The notes under the pieces were generated by a model. The model saw only the letters and a program-made list of their open reading frames with translations. It was not told the DNA's origin and did not search any database. A stretch of 64,000 nucleotides of DNA from Bathymodiolus brooksi. Its lineage: Eukaryota; Mollusca; Bivalvia; Mytilida; Modiolidae. The position numbers and the translations under genes were made by a program. The stretch lies in contig OY804579.1 of the NCBI GenBank assembly GCA_963680875.1, forward strand, positions 31,791,804 to 31,855,803, given 5' to 3'. Numbering within the stretch: position 1 is the stretch's first letter; each line of letters starts with the position of its first letter. Below, piece by piece: positions 48,661 through 63,229 of this stretch.

Positions 48661-51600
48661 TCAAAAGATTGGAATAACCTTCATCGGATATGCTCATAGT
48701 CAAAAGATTGGAATAAACTTCATCGGATACGCTCACAGTCAAAAGATTGGAATAAGCTTCATCGGATACGCTCACTGTTAAACGATTGGAATAACCTTCA
48801 TCGGATATGCTCATAGTCAAAAGATTGGAATAACCTTCATCAGATACGTTCACAGTCAAAAGATGGGGAAACCTTCATCGGATACGCTCACAGTCAAATG
48901 ATTGGAATAACCTTCATCGGATACGCTCACAGTCAAAAGATTGGAATAACCTTCATCGGATGCGCTCACAGTCAAAAGATTGTAATAACCTTCATCGGAT
49001 ATGCTCATTCAAAAGATTGGAATAATCTTCATCGGATACGCTCAGTCAAAAGATTGGAATAAACTTCATCGGATACGCTCACAGTCAAACGATTGGAATA
49101 AGCTTAATCGGATACGCTCACAGTCAAAAGATTGGAATAACCTTCATCGGACACGCTCACAGTCAAACGATTGGAATAACCTTCATCGGATACGCTCACA
49201 GTCAAACGATTGGAATAACCTTCATCGGATACGCTCACTGTCAAAAGATAGGAATAACCTTCATCGGATACGCTCACAGTCAAACGATTGGAATAACCTT
49301 CATCGGATACGTTCACAGTCAAAAGATTGGAATAACCTTCATCGGATACGCTCAGTCAAAAGATTGGAATAACCTTCATATGATACGCTCACAGTCAAAA
49401 GATTGGAATAACCTTCATCGGATACCCTCACAGTCAAACGATTGGAATAACCTTCATCGGATACGTTTCCAGTCAAAAGATTGGAATAACCTTCATCGGA
49501 TACTATCACAGTCAAACGATTGGAATAACCTTCATCGGATACGCTCACAGCCAAAAGATTGGAATAAGCTTCATCGGATACGCTCACAGTCAAAAGATTG
49601 GAATAAGCTTAATCGGATACGCTCACAGTCAAAAGATTGGAATAATCTTCATCGGATACGCTCACAGTCAAAAGATTGGAATAAACTTCATCAGATACGC
49701 TTCACAGTCAACAGATCGAAATAACCTTCATCGGATACGCTCACAGTCAAAATATTGGAATAACCTTCATCGGATACGCTCACAGTCAAATGATTGGAAT
49801 AACCTTCATCGGATATGCTCATAGTCAAAAGATTGGAATAACCTTCATCGGATATGCTCACAGTCAAAAGATTGGAATAACCTTCATCGGATATGCTCAG
49901 TCAAAAGATTGGAATAACCTTCATCGGATACGCTCACAGTCAAAAGATTGGGATAACCTTCATCAGATACGCTCACAGTCAAACGATTGGAATAACCTTC
50001 ATCGGATACGCTCACAGTCAAAAGATTGGAATAACCTTCATCGGATACGCTCACAGTAAAAAAATTTGAATAACCTTCATCGGATACGCTCACAGTCAAA
50101 AGATTGGAATAACCTTCATCGGATACGGTCACAGTCAAAAGATTGGAATAACATTCATCGGATACGCTCACTTCAAACGATTGGAATAACCTTCATCGGA
50201 TACGCTCACAGTCAAACGATTGGAATAACCTTCATCGGATACGCTCACAGTCAAAAGATTGGAATAACCTTCATCTGATACGCTCACAGTCAAAAGATTG
50301 GAATAATCTTCATCGGATACGCTCACAGTCAAAAGATTGGAATAACCTTCATCGGATACGCTCACATTCAAACGATTGGAATAACCTTCATCGAATACGC
50401 TCACAGTCAAAAGATTGGAATAACCTTCATCGGATACGCTCACAGTCAAATGATTGGAATAACCTTCATCGGATTCGCTCAGTCAAAAGATTGGAATAAC
50501 CTTCATCGGATACGCTCATAGTCAAAAGATTGGAATAAGCTTCATCGGTTATGCTCTCAATCAAAAGATTGGAAAAACCTTCATCAGATACGTTCACAGT
50601 TAAAATATTGGAATAACCTTCATCGGATACGCTCACAGTCAAAAGATTGGAATAACCTTCATCGGATACGCTCACAGTCAAATGATTGGAATAACCTTCA
50701 TCGGATTCGATCAGTCAAAAGATTGGAATAACCTTCATCGCATATGCTCATTCAAAAGATTGGAATAACCTTCATCGGATACCCTCACAGTCAAAAGATT
50801 TGAATAACCTTCATCGGATACGCTCAGTCAAAAGATTGGAATAACCTTCATCGGATATGCTCATTCAAAAGATTGGAATAACCTTCATCGGATACGTTCC
50901 CAGTCAAAAGATTGGAATAACCTTCATCGGATACGCTCACAGTCAAACGATTGGAATAACCTTCATCGGATAAGCTCACAGCCAAAAGATTGGAATAAGC
51001 TTCATCGGATACGCTCACAGTCAAAAGATTGGAATAAGCTTAATCGGATACGCTCAGTCAAAAGATTGGAATAATCTTCATCGGATACGCTCACAGTCAA
51101 AAGATTGGAATAACCTTCATCAGATACGCTTCACAGTCAACAGATCGGAATAACCTTCATCGGATACGCTCACAGTCAAAAGATTGGAATAACCTTCATC
51201 GGATACGCTCACAGACAAAAGATTGGAATAACCTTCATCAGATATGCTCATAGTCAAAAGATTGGAATAACCTTTATCGGATATGCTCAGTCAAAAGATT
51301 GGAATAACCTTCATCGGATATGCTCAGTCAAAAGATTGGAATAACCTTCATCAGATACGTTCACAGTCCAAGGATTGGAATAACCTTCATCGGATACGCT
51401 CACGGTCAAAAGATTGGGATAACCTTCATCAGATACGCTCACTGTCAAACGATTGGAATAACCTTCATCGGATACGCTCACAATCAAAAGATTGGAATAA
51501 CCTTCATCGGATACGCTCACAGTCAAAAGATTGGAATAACATTCATCGGATACGCTCACATCAAACGATTGGAATAACCTTCATCGGATACGCTCACAGT

Positions 51601-54600
51601 CAAAAGATAGGAATAACCTTCATCGGATACGCTCACACCCAAACGATTGGAATAACCTTCATCGGATACGTTCACAGTCAAAAGATTGGAATAACCTTCA
51701 TCGGATTCGCTCACAGTCAAACGATTGGAATAACCTTCATCGGATACGCTCACAGTCAAAAGATTGGAATAACCTTCATCTGATACGCTCACAGTCAAAA
51801 GATTGGAATAATCTTCATCGGATACGCTCACAGTCAAAAGATTGGAATAACCTTCATCGGATACGCTCACAGTCAAACGATTGGAATAACCTTCATCGGA
51901 TACGCTCACAGTCAAAAGATAGGAATAACCTTCATCGGATACGCTCACAGCCAAACGATTGGAATAACCTTCATCGGATACGTTCACAGTCAAAAGATTG
52001 GAATAACCTTCATCGGATACGCTCAGTCAAAAGATTGGAATAACCTTCATCTGATACGCTCACAGTCAAAAGATTGGAATAACCTTCATCGGATACGCTC
52101 ACAGTCAAAAGATTGGAATAACCTTCATCGGATACCCTCACAGTCAAACGATTGGAATAACCTTCATCGGATACGCTCACATTCAAACGATTGGAATAAC
52201 CTTCATCGAATACGCTCACAGTCAAAAGATTGGAATAACCTTCATCGGATACGCCCACAATCAAAAGATTGGAATAACATTCATCGGATACGCTCACAGT
52301 CAAAAGATTGGAATAACCTTCGTCGGATATGCTCATAGTCAAAAGATTGGAATAAGCTTCATCGGTTATGCTCACAATCAAAAGATTGGAAAAACCTTCA
52401 TCATATACGTTCACAGTTAAAATATTGGAATAACCTTCATCGGATACGCTCACAGTCAAAAGATTGGAATAACCTTCATCGGATACGCTCACAGTCAAAT
52501 GATTGGAATAACCTTCATCGGATTCGCTCAGTCAAAAGATTGGAATAACCTTCATCGGATACGCTCATAGTCAAAAGATTGGAATAAGCTTCATCGGTTA
52601 TGCTCACAATCAAAAGATTGGAATAACCTTCATCGGATACGCTCACAGTCAAATGATTGGAATAACCTTCATCGGATTCGCTCAGTCAAAAGATTGGAAT
52701 AACCTTCATCGGATACGCTCATAGTCAAAAGATTGGAATAACCTTCATCGGATACGCTCACAGTCAAATGATTGGAATAACCTTCATAGGATATGCTCAT
52801 TCAAAAGATTGGAATAACCTTCATCGGATACCCTGACAGTCAAAAGATTGGAATAACCTTCATTGGATACGCTCAGTCAAAAGATTGGAATAACCTTCAT
52901 CGGATATGCTCATTCAAAAGATTGGAATAACCATCATCGGATACGTTCCCAGTCAAAAGATTGGAATAACCTTCATCGGATACGCTCACAGTCAAACGAT
53001 TGGAATAACCTTCATCGGATACGCTCACAGCCAAAAGATTGGAATAAGCTTCATCGGATACGCTCACAGTCAAAAGATTGGAATAAGCTTAATCGGATAC
53101 GCTCACAGTCAAAAGATTGGAATAATCTTCATCGGATACGCTCACAGTCAAAAGATTGGAATAACCTTCATCAGATACGCTTCACATTCAACAGATCGGA
53201 ATAACCTTCATCGGATACGCTCACAGTCAAAAGATAGGAATAACCTTCATCGGATACGCTCACAGCCAAACGATTGGAATAACCTTCATCGGATACGTTC
53301 ACAGTCAAAAGATTGGAATAACCTTCATCGGATTCGCTCACAGTCAAACGATTGGAATAACCTTCATCGGATACGCTCACAGTCAAAAGATTGGAATAAC
53401 CTTCATCTGATACGCTCACAGTCAAAAGATTGGAATAATCTTCATCGGATACGCTCACAGTCAAAAGATTGGAATAACCTTCATCGGATACGCTCACAGT
53501 CAAACGATTGGAATAACCTTCATCGGATATGCTCACAGTCAAAAGATTGGAATAACCTTCATCGGATACGCTCACAGCCAAACGATTGGAATAACCTTCA
53601 TCGGATACGTTCACAGTCAAAAGATTGGAATAACCTTCATCGGATACGCTCAGTCAAAAGATTGGAATAACCTTCATCTGATACGCTCACAGTCAAAAGA
53701 TTGGAATAACCTTCATCGGATACGCTCACAGTCAAACGATTGGAATAACCTTCATCGGATACCCTCACAGTCAAACGATTGGAATAACCTTCATCGGATA
53801 CGCTCACATTCAAACGATTGGAATAACCTTCATCGAATACGCTCACAGTCAAAAGATTGGAATAACCTTCATCGGATACGCCCACAATCAAAAGATTGGA
53901 ATAACATTCATCGGATACGCTCACAGTCAAAAGATTGGAATAACCTTCGTCGGATATGCTCATAGTCAAAAGATTGGAATAAGCTTCATCGCTTATGCTC
54001 ACAATCAAAAGATTGGAAAAACCTTCATCATATACGTTCACAGTTAAAATATTGGAATAACCTTCATCGGATACGCTCACAGTCAAAAGATTGGAATAAC
54101 CTTCATCGGATATGCTCAGTCAAAAGATTGGAATAACCTTCATCAGATACGTTCACAGTCCAAGGATTGGAATAACCTTAATCGGATACGCTCACAGTCA
54201 AAAGATTGGGATAACCTTCATCAGATACGCTCACAGTCAAACGATTGGAATAACCTTCATCGGATGCGCTCACAGTCAAAAGATTGGAATAACCTTCATC
54301 GGATACGCTCACAGTAAAAAAATTGGAATAACCTTCATCGGATACGCTCAGAGTCAAAAGATTGGAATAACCTTCATCGGATACGGTCACAGTCAAAAGA
54401 TTGGAATAACATTCATCGGATACGCTCACATCAAACGATTGGAATAACCTTCAACGGATAAGCTCACAGTCAAACGATTGGAATAACCTTCATTGGATAC
54501 GCTCACAGTCAAAAGATTGGAATAACCTTCATCTGATACGCTCACAGTCAAAAAATTGGAATAATCTTCATCGGATACGCTCACAGTCAAAAGATTGGAA

Positions 54601-55079
54601 TAACCTTCATCGGATACGCTCACAGTCAAACGATTGGAATAACCTTCATCGGATACGCTCACAGTCAAACGATTGGAATAATCTTCATCGGATACGCTCA
54701 CAGTCAAAAGATAGGAATAACCTTCATCGGATACGCTCACAGCCAAACGATTGGAATAACCTTCATCGGATACGTTCACAGTCAAAAGATTGGAATAACC
54801 TTCATCGGACACGCTCAGTCAAAAGATTGGAATAACCTTCATCGGATAACCTCACAGTCAAAAGATTGGAATAACCTTCATCGGATACGCTCACATTCAA
54901 ACGATTGGAATAACCTTCATCGAATACGCTCACAGTCAAAAGATTGGAATAACCTTCATCGGATACGCCCACAATCAAAAGATTGGAATAACATTCATCG
55001 GATACGCTCACAGTCAAAAGATTGGAATAACCTTCGTCGGTTATGCTCATAGTCAAAAGATTGGAATAAGCTTCATCAG

Positions 55080-57020
55080 ATACGTTCACAATTAAAATAT
55101 TGGAATAACCTTCATCGGATACGCTCACAGTCAAAAGATTGGAATAACCTTCATCGGATACGCTCACAGTCAAATGATTAGAATAACCTTCATCGGATAC
55201 GCTCACAGTCAAAAGATTGGGATAACCTTCATCGGATACGCTCACAGTCAAACGATTGGAATAAGCTTAATCGGATACGCTCACAGTCAAAAGATTGGAA
55301 TAACCTTCATCGGATACGCTCACAGTCAAACGATTGGAATAACCTTCATCGGATACGCTCACAGTCAAACGATTGGAATAACCTTCATCGGATACGCTCA
55401 CAGACAAAAGATAGGAATAACCTTCATCGGATACGCTCACAGTCAAACGATTGGAATAACCTTCATCGGATAGGTTCACAGTCAAAAGATTGGAATAACC
55501 TTCATCGGATACGCTCAGTCAAAAGATTGGAATAACCTTCATCTGATACGCTCACAGTCAAAAGATTGGAATAACCTTCATCGGATACGCTCACAGTCAA
55601 AAGATTGGAATAACCTTCATCGGATACCCTCACAGTCAAACGATTGGAATAACCTTCATCGAATACGCTCACATTCAAACGATTGGAATAACCTTCATCG
55701 AATACGCTCACAGTCAAAAGATTGGAATAACCTTCATCGGATACGCTCACAGTCAAATGATTGGAATAACCTTCATCGGATTCGCTCAGTCAAAAGATTG
55801 GAATAACCTTCATCGGATACGCTCATAGTCAAAAGATTGGAATAAGCTGCATCGGTTATGCTCACAATCAAAAGATTGGAAAAACCTTCATCAGATACGT
55901 TCACAGTTAAAATATTGGAATAACCTTCATCGGATACGCTCACAGTCAAAAGATTGGAATAACCTTCATCGGATACGCTCACAGTCAAATGATTGGAATA
56001 ACCTTCATCGTATTCGCTCAGTCAAAAGATTGGAATAAGCTTCATCAGATACGTTCACAATTAAAATATTGGAATAACCTTCATCGGATACGCTCACAGT
56101 CAAAAGATTGGAATAACCTTCATCGGATACGCTCACAGTCAAATGATTAGAATAACCTTCATCGGATACGCTCACAGTCAAAAGATTGGGATAACCTTCA
56201 TCGGATACGCTCACAGTCAAACGATTGGAATAAGCTTAATCGGATACGCTCACAGTCAAAAGATTGGAATAACCTTCATCGGATACGCTCACAGTCAAAC
56301 GATTGGAATAACCTTCATCGGATACGCTCACAGTCAAACGATTGGAATAACCTTCATCGGATACGCTCACAGTCAAAAGATAGGAATAACCTTCATCGGA
56401 TACGCTCACAGTCAAACGATTGGAATAACCTTCATCGGATACGCTCAGTCAAAAGATTGGAATAACCTTCATCGGATAGGTTCACAGTCAAAAGATTGGA
56501 ATAACCTTCATCGGATACGCTCAGTCAAAAGATTGGAATAACCTTCATCTGATACGCTCACAGTCAAAAGATTGGAATAACCTTCATCGGATACGCTCAC
56601 AGTCAAAAGATTGGAATAACCTTCATCGGATACCCTCACAGTCAAACGATTGGAATAACCTTCATCGAATACGCTCACATTCAAACGATTGGAATAACCT
56701 TCATCGAATACGCTCACAGTGAAAAGATTGGAATAACCTTCATCGGATACGCTCACAGTCAAATGATTGGAATAACCTTCATCGGATTCGCTCAGTCAAA
56801 AGATTGGAATAACCTTCATCGGATACGCTCATAGTCAAAAGATTGGAATAAGCTGCATCGGTTATGCTCACAATCAAAAGATTGGAAAAACCTTCATCAG
56901 ATACGTTCACAGTTAAAATATTGGAATAACCTTCATCGGATACGCTCACAGTCAAAAGATTGGAATAACCTTCATCGGATACGCTCACAGTCAAATGATT
57001 GGAATAACCTTCATCGTATT
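55080..57020. repeat. Tandem duplication of about 1.0 kb in array 2
   Basis: The blocks starting near 55090 and 56055 carry the same monomer order (attaaaatattgg, then aaatgattagaat, then aagattgggat, then the aagcttaatcgg monomer). Offset is 969 bp at the left and 1,006 bp at the right. The rare aagctgcatcgg monomer (about 55848 and 56854) and the tcggataggttcacag monomer (about 55468 and 56473) occur in both. Confidence 0.75.
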
Positions 57021-59334
57021 CGCTCAGTCAAAAGATTGGAATAACCTTCATCGGATATGCTCATTCAAAAGATTGGAATAACCTTCATCGGATACCCTCA
57101 CAGTCAAAAGATTGGAATAACCTTCATCGGATACGCTCAGTCAAAAGATTGGAATAACCTTCATCGGATATGCTCATTCAAAAGATTGGAATAACCTTCA
57201 TCGGATACGTTCCCAGTCAAAAGATTGGAATAACCTTCATCGGATACGCTCACAGTCAAACGATTGGAATAACCTTCATCGGATACGCTCACAGCCAAAA
57301 GATTGGAATAAGCTTCATCGGATACGCTCACAGTCAAAAGAATGGAATAAGCTTAATCGGATACGCTCACAGTCAAAAGATTGGAATAATCTTCATCGGA
57401 TACGCTCACAGTCAAAAGATTGGAATAATCTTCATCAGATACTCTTCAGTCAACAGATCGGAATAACCTTCATCGGATACGCTCACAGTCAAAAGATTGG
57501 AATAACCTTCATCGGATACGCTCACAGTCAAAAGATTGGAATAACCTTCATCGGATATGCTCATAGTCAAAAGATTGGAATAACCTTCATCGGATATGCT
57601 CACAGTCAAAAGATTTGAATAACCTTCATCGGATATGCTCAGTCAAAAGATTGGAATAACCTTCATCAGATACGTTCACAGTCCAAGGATTGGAATAACC
57701 TTCATCGGATACGCTCACAGTCAAAAGATTGGGATAACTTTCATCAGATACGCTCACAGTCAAACGATTGGAATAACCTTCATCGGATACGCTCACAGTA
57801 AAAAAATTGGAATAACCTTCATCGGATACGCTCACAGTCAAATGATTGGAATAACCTTCATCGGATACGGTCACAGTCAAAAGATTGGAATAACATTCAT
57901 CGGATACGCTCACATCAAACGATTGGAATAACCTTCAACGGATACGCTCACAGTCAAACGATTGGAATAACCTTCATCGGATACGCTCACAGTCAAAAGA
58001 TTGGAATAACCTTCATCTGATACGCTCACAGTCAAAAGATTGGAATAATCTTCATCGGATACGCTCACAGTCAAAAGATTGGAATAACCTTCATCGGATA
58101 CGCTCACAGTCAAACGATTGGAATAACCTTCATCGGATACGCTCACAGTCAAACGATTGGAATAACCTTCATCGGATACGCTCAGTCAAAAGATAGGAAT
58201 AACCTTCATCGGATACGCTCACAGTCAAAAGATTGGAATAACCTTCATCGGATACGCTCAGTCAAAAGATTGGAATAACCTTCATCGGATAATCTCACAG
58301 TCAAAAGATTGGAATAACCTTCATCGGATACGCTCACAGTCAAAAGATTGGAATAACCTTCATCGGATACCCTCACAGTCAAACGATTGGAATAACCTTC
58401 ATCGGATACGCTCACATTCAAACGATTGGAATAACCTTCATCGAATACGCTCACAGTCAAAAGATTGGAATAACCTTCATCGGATACGCCCACAGTCAAA
58501 AGATTGGAATAACATTCATCGGATACGCTCACAGTCAAAAGATTGGAATAACCGTCGTCGGATATGCTCATAGTCAAAAGATTGGAATAAGCTTCATCGG
58601 TTATGCTCACAATCAAAAGATTGGAAAAACTTTCATCAGATACGTTCACAATTAAAATATTGGAATAACCTTCATCGGATACGCTCACAGTCAAAAGATT
58701 GGAATAACCTTCATCGGATACGCTCACAGTCAAATGATTGGAATAACCTTCATCGGATACGCTCACAGTCAAAAGATTGGGATAACCTTCATCGGATACG
58801 CTCACAGTTAAACGATTGGAATAACCTTCATCGGATACGCTCACAGTCAAACGATTGGAATAACCTTCATCGGATATGCTCACAGTCAAAAGATTGGAAT
58901 AACCTTCATCGGATATGCTCACAGTCAAAATATTGGAATAACCTTCATCGGATACGCTCACAGTCAAAAGATTGGAATAACCTTCATCGGATACGCTCAC
59001 AGTCAAACGATTGGAATAACCTTCATCGGATACGCTCACAGTCAAACGATTGGAATAACCTTCATCAGATACGCTCACAGTCAAAAGATTGGAATAACCT
59101 TCATCGGATACGTTCAGAGTCAAAAGATTGGAATAACCTTCATCTGATACGCTCACAGTCAAAAGATTTGAATAACCTTCATCGGATACGCTCACAGTCA
59201 AAAGATTGGAATAATCTTCATCGGATACGCTCACAGTCAAACGATTGGAATAACCTTCATCGGATACGCTCACAGTCAAACGATTGGAATAACCTTCATC
59301 GGATACGTTCACAGTCAAAAGATTGGAATAACCT

Positions 59335-62300
59335 TCATCGGATACGCTCAGTCAAAAGATTGGAATAACCTTCATCGGATACCCTCACAGTCAAAAGATT
59401 GGAATAACCTTCATCGGATACGCTCACAGTCAAAAGATTGGAATAACCTTCATCGGATACCCTCACAGTCAAACGATTGGAATAACCTTCATCGGATACG
59501 CTAACATTCAAACGATTGGAATAACCTTCATCGAATACGCTCACAGTCAAAAGATTGGAATAACCTTCATCGGATATGCTCATAGTCAAAAGATTGGAAT
59601 AAGCTTCATCGGTTATGCTCACAATCAAAAGATTGGAAAAACCTTCATCAGATACGTTCACAATTAAATTATTGGAATAACCTTCATCGGATACGCTCAC
59701 AGTCAAAAGATTGGAATAACCTTCATCGGATACGCTCACAGTCAAATGATTGGAATAACCTTCATCGGATACGCTCACAGTCAAAAGATTGGGATAACCT
59801 TCATCGGATACGCTCACAGTCAAACGATTGGAATAACCTTCATCGGATACGATCACAGTCAAACGATTGGAATAACCTTCATCGGATATGCTCAGTCAAA
59901 ATATTGGAATAACCTTCATCGGATACGCTCACAGTCAAAAGATTGGAATAACCTTCATCGGATACGCTCACAGTCAAACGATTGGAATAACCTTCATCGG
60001 ATACGCTCACAGTCAAACGATTGGAATAACCTTCATCAGACACGCTCACAGTCAAAAGATTGGAATAACCTTCATCGGATACGCTCAGAGTTAAAAGATT
60101 GGAATAACCTTCATCTGATACGCTCACAGTCAAAAGATTTGAATAACCTTCATCGGATACGCTCACAGTCAAAAGATTGGAATAACCTTCATCGGATACG
60201 CTCACAATCAAACGATTGGAATAACCTTCTTCGGATACGCTCACAGTCAAACGATTGGAATAACCTTCATCGGATACGCTCACACTCAAAAGATTGGAAT
60301 AAACTTCATCGATACGCCCACAGTTAAAAGATTGGAATAACCTTCGTCGGATATGCTCACAATCAAAAGATTGGAAAAACCTTCATCAGATACGTTCACA
60401 GTTAAAATATTGGAATAACCTTCATCGGATACGCTCACAGTCAAAAGATTGGAATAACCTTCATCGGATACGCTCACAGTCAAATGATTGGAATAACCTT
60501 CATCGGATTCGCTCAGTCAAAGGATTGGAATAACCTTCATCGGATACGCTCACAGTCAAAAGATTGGAATAACCTTCATCGGATATGCTCATTCAAAAGA
60601 TTGGAATAACCTTCATCGGATACGCTCATTCAAAAGATTGGAATAACCTTCATCGGATACGCTCACAGTCAAAAGATGGGAATAACCTTCATCGGATACG
60701 CTCAGAGTCAAATGATTGGAATAACCTTCATCAGATACGCTCACAGTCAAAAGATTGGAATAACTTTCATCGGATACGCTCACAGTCAAAAGATTGGAAT
60801 AAGCTTCATCGGATACGCTCACAGTCAAAAGATTGGAATAAGCTTAATCGGATACGCTCACAGTCAAAAGATTGGAATAATCTTCATCGGATACGCTCAC
60901 AGTCAAAAGATTAGAATAACCTTCATCAAATGCGCTTCACAGTCAACAGATTGGAATAACCTTCATCGGATACGCTCAGAGTCAAAAGATTGGAATAACC
61001 ATTATCGGATACGCTCACAGTCAAAAGATTGGAATAACCGTTATCGGATACGTTCCCAGTCAAAAGATTGGAATAACCTTCATCGGATACGCTCACAGTC
61101 AAACGATTGGAATAACCTTCATCGGATACGCTCACAGCCAAAAGATTGGAATAAGCTTCATCGGATACGCTCACAGTCAAAAGATTGGAATAAGCTTAAT
61201 CGGATTCGCTCACGTTCAAAAGATTGGAATAACATTCATCGGATACGCTCACAGTCAAAAGATTGGAATAACCGTCGTCGGATATGCTCATAGTCAAAAG
61301 ATTGGAATAAGCTTCATCGGTTATGCTCACAATCAAAAGATTGGAAAAACCTTCATCAGATACGTTCACAATTAAAATATTGGAATAACCTTCATCGAAT
61401 ACGCTCACAGTCAAAAGATTGGAATAACCTTCATCGGATACGCTCACAGTCAAAAGATTGGGATAACCTTCATCGGATACGCTCACAGTCAAACGATTGG
61501 AATAACCTTCATCGGATACGCTCAAAGTCAAACGATTGGAATAACCTTCATCGGATATGCTCACAGTCAAAAGATTGGAATAACCTTCATCGGATATGCT
61601 CACAGTCAAAATATTGGAATAACCTTCATCGGATACGCTCACAGTCAAAAGATTGGAATAACCTTCATCGGATACGCTCACAGTCAAACGATTGGAATAA
61701 CCTTCATCGGATACGCTCACAGTCAAACGATTGGAATAACCTTCATCGGATACGTTCACAGTCAAAAGATTGGAATAACCTTCATCGGATACGCTCAGTC
61801 AAAAGATTGGAATAACCTTCATCGGATACCCTCACAGTCAAAAGATTGGAATAACCTTCATCGGATACGCTCACAGTCAAAAGATTGGAATAACCTTCAT
61901 CGGATACCCTCACAGTCAAACGATTGGAATAATCTTCATCGGATACGCTAACATTCAAACGATTGGAATAACCTTCATCGAATACGCTCACAGTCAAAAG
62001 ATTGGAATAACCTTCATCGGATACGCCCACAATCAAAAGATTGGAATAACATTCATCGGATACGCTCACAGTCAAAAGATTGGAATAACCTTCGTCGGAT
62101 ATGCTCATAGTCAAAAGATTGGAATAAGCTTCATCGGTTATGCTCACAATCAAAAGATTGGAAAAACCTTCATCAGATACGTTCACAATTAAAATATTGG
62201 AATAACCTTCATCGGATACGCTCACAGTCAAAAGATTGGAATAACCTTCATCGGATACGCTCACAGTCAAATGATTGGAATAACTTTCATCGGATACGCT

Positions 62301-63229
62301 CACAGTCATAAGATTGGGATAACCTTCATCGGATACGCTCACAGTCAAACGATTGGAATAACCTTCATCGGATACGATCACAGTCAAACGATTGGAATAA
62401 CCTTCATCGGATATGCTCAGTCAAAATATTGGAATAACCTTCATCGGATACGCTCACATTCAAAAGATTGGAATAACCTTCATCGGATACGCTCACAGTC
62501 AAACGATTGGAATAACCTTCATCGGATACGCTCACAGTCAAACGATTGGAATAACCTTCATCAGATACGCTCACAGTCAAAAGATTGGAATAACCTTCAT
62601 CGGATACGCTCAGAGTTAAAAGATTGGAATAACCTTCATCTGATACGCTCACAGTCAAAAGATTTGAATAACCTTCATCGGATACGCTCACAGTCAAAAG
62701 ATTGGAATAACCTTCATCGGATACGCTCACAGTCAAACGATTGGAATAACCTTCATCGGATACGCTCACAGTCAAACGATTGGAATAACCTTCATCGGAT
62801 ACGCTCACACTCAAAAGATTGGAATAAACTTCATCGATACGCTCACAGTTAAAAGATTGGAATAACCTTCGTCGGATATGCTCACAATCAAAAGATTGGA
62901 AAAACCTTCATCAGATACGTTCACAGTTAAAATATTGGAATAACCTTCATCGGATACGCTCACAGTCAAAAGATTGGAATAACCTTCATCGGATACGCTC
63001 ACAGTCAAATGATTGGAATAACCTTCATCGGATTCGCTCAGTCAAAAGATTGGAATAACCTTCATCGGATACGCTCACAGTCAAAAGATTGGAATAACCT
63101 TCATCGGATATGCTCATTCAAAAGATTGGAATGACCTTCATCGGATACGCTCATTCAAAAGATTGGAATAACCTTCATCGGATACGCTCACAGTCAAAAG
63201 ATGGGAATAACCTTCATCGGATACGCTCA
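59335..63229. repeat. Duplicated block in array 2, about 1.4 kb, copies 2.45-2.53 kb apart
   Basis: 59335-60704 is repeated at 61782-63229. The offset grows from 2,447 to 2,525 bp (78 bp, two monomers). Shared markers include gctaacattcaaacg, tacgatcacagtcaaacg, cagagttaaaagattgg and cactcaaaagattggaataaac. The same marker order occurs in the 42.8-48.7 kb block, so this is one recurring higher-order family. Confidence 0.7.
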
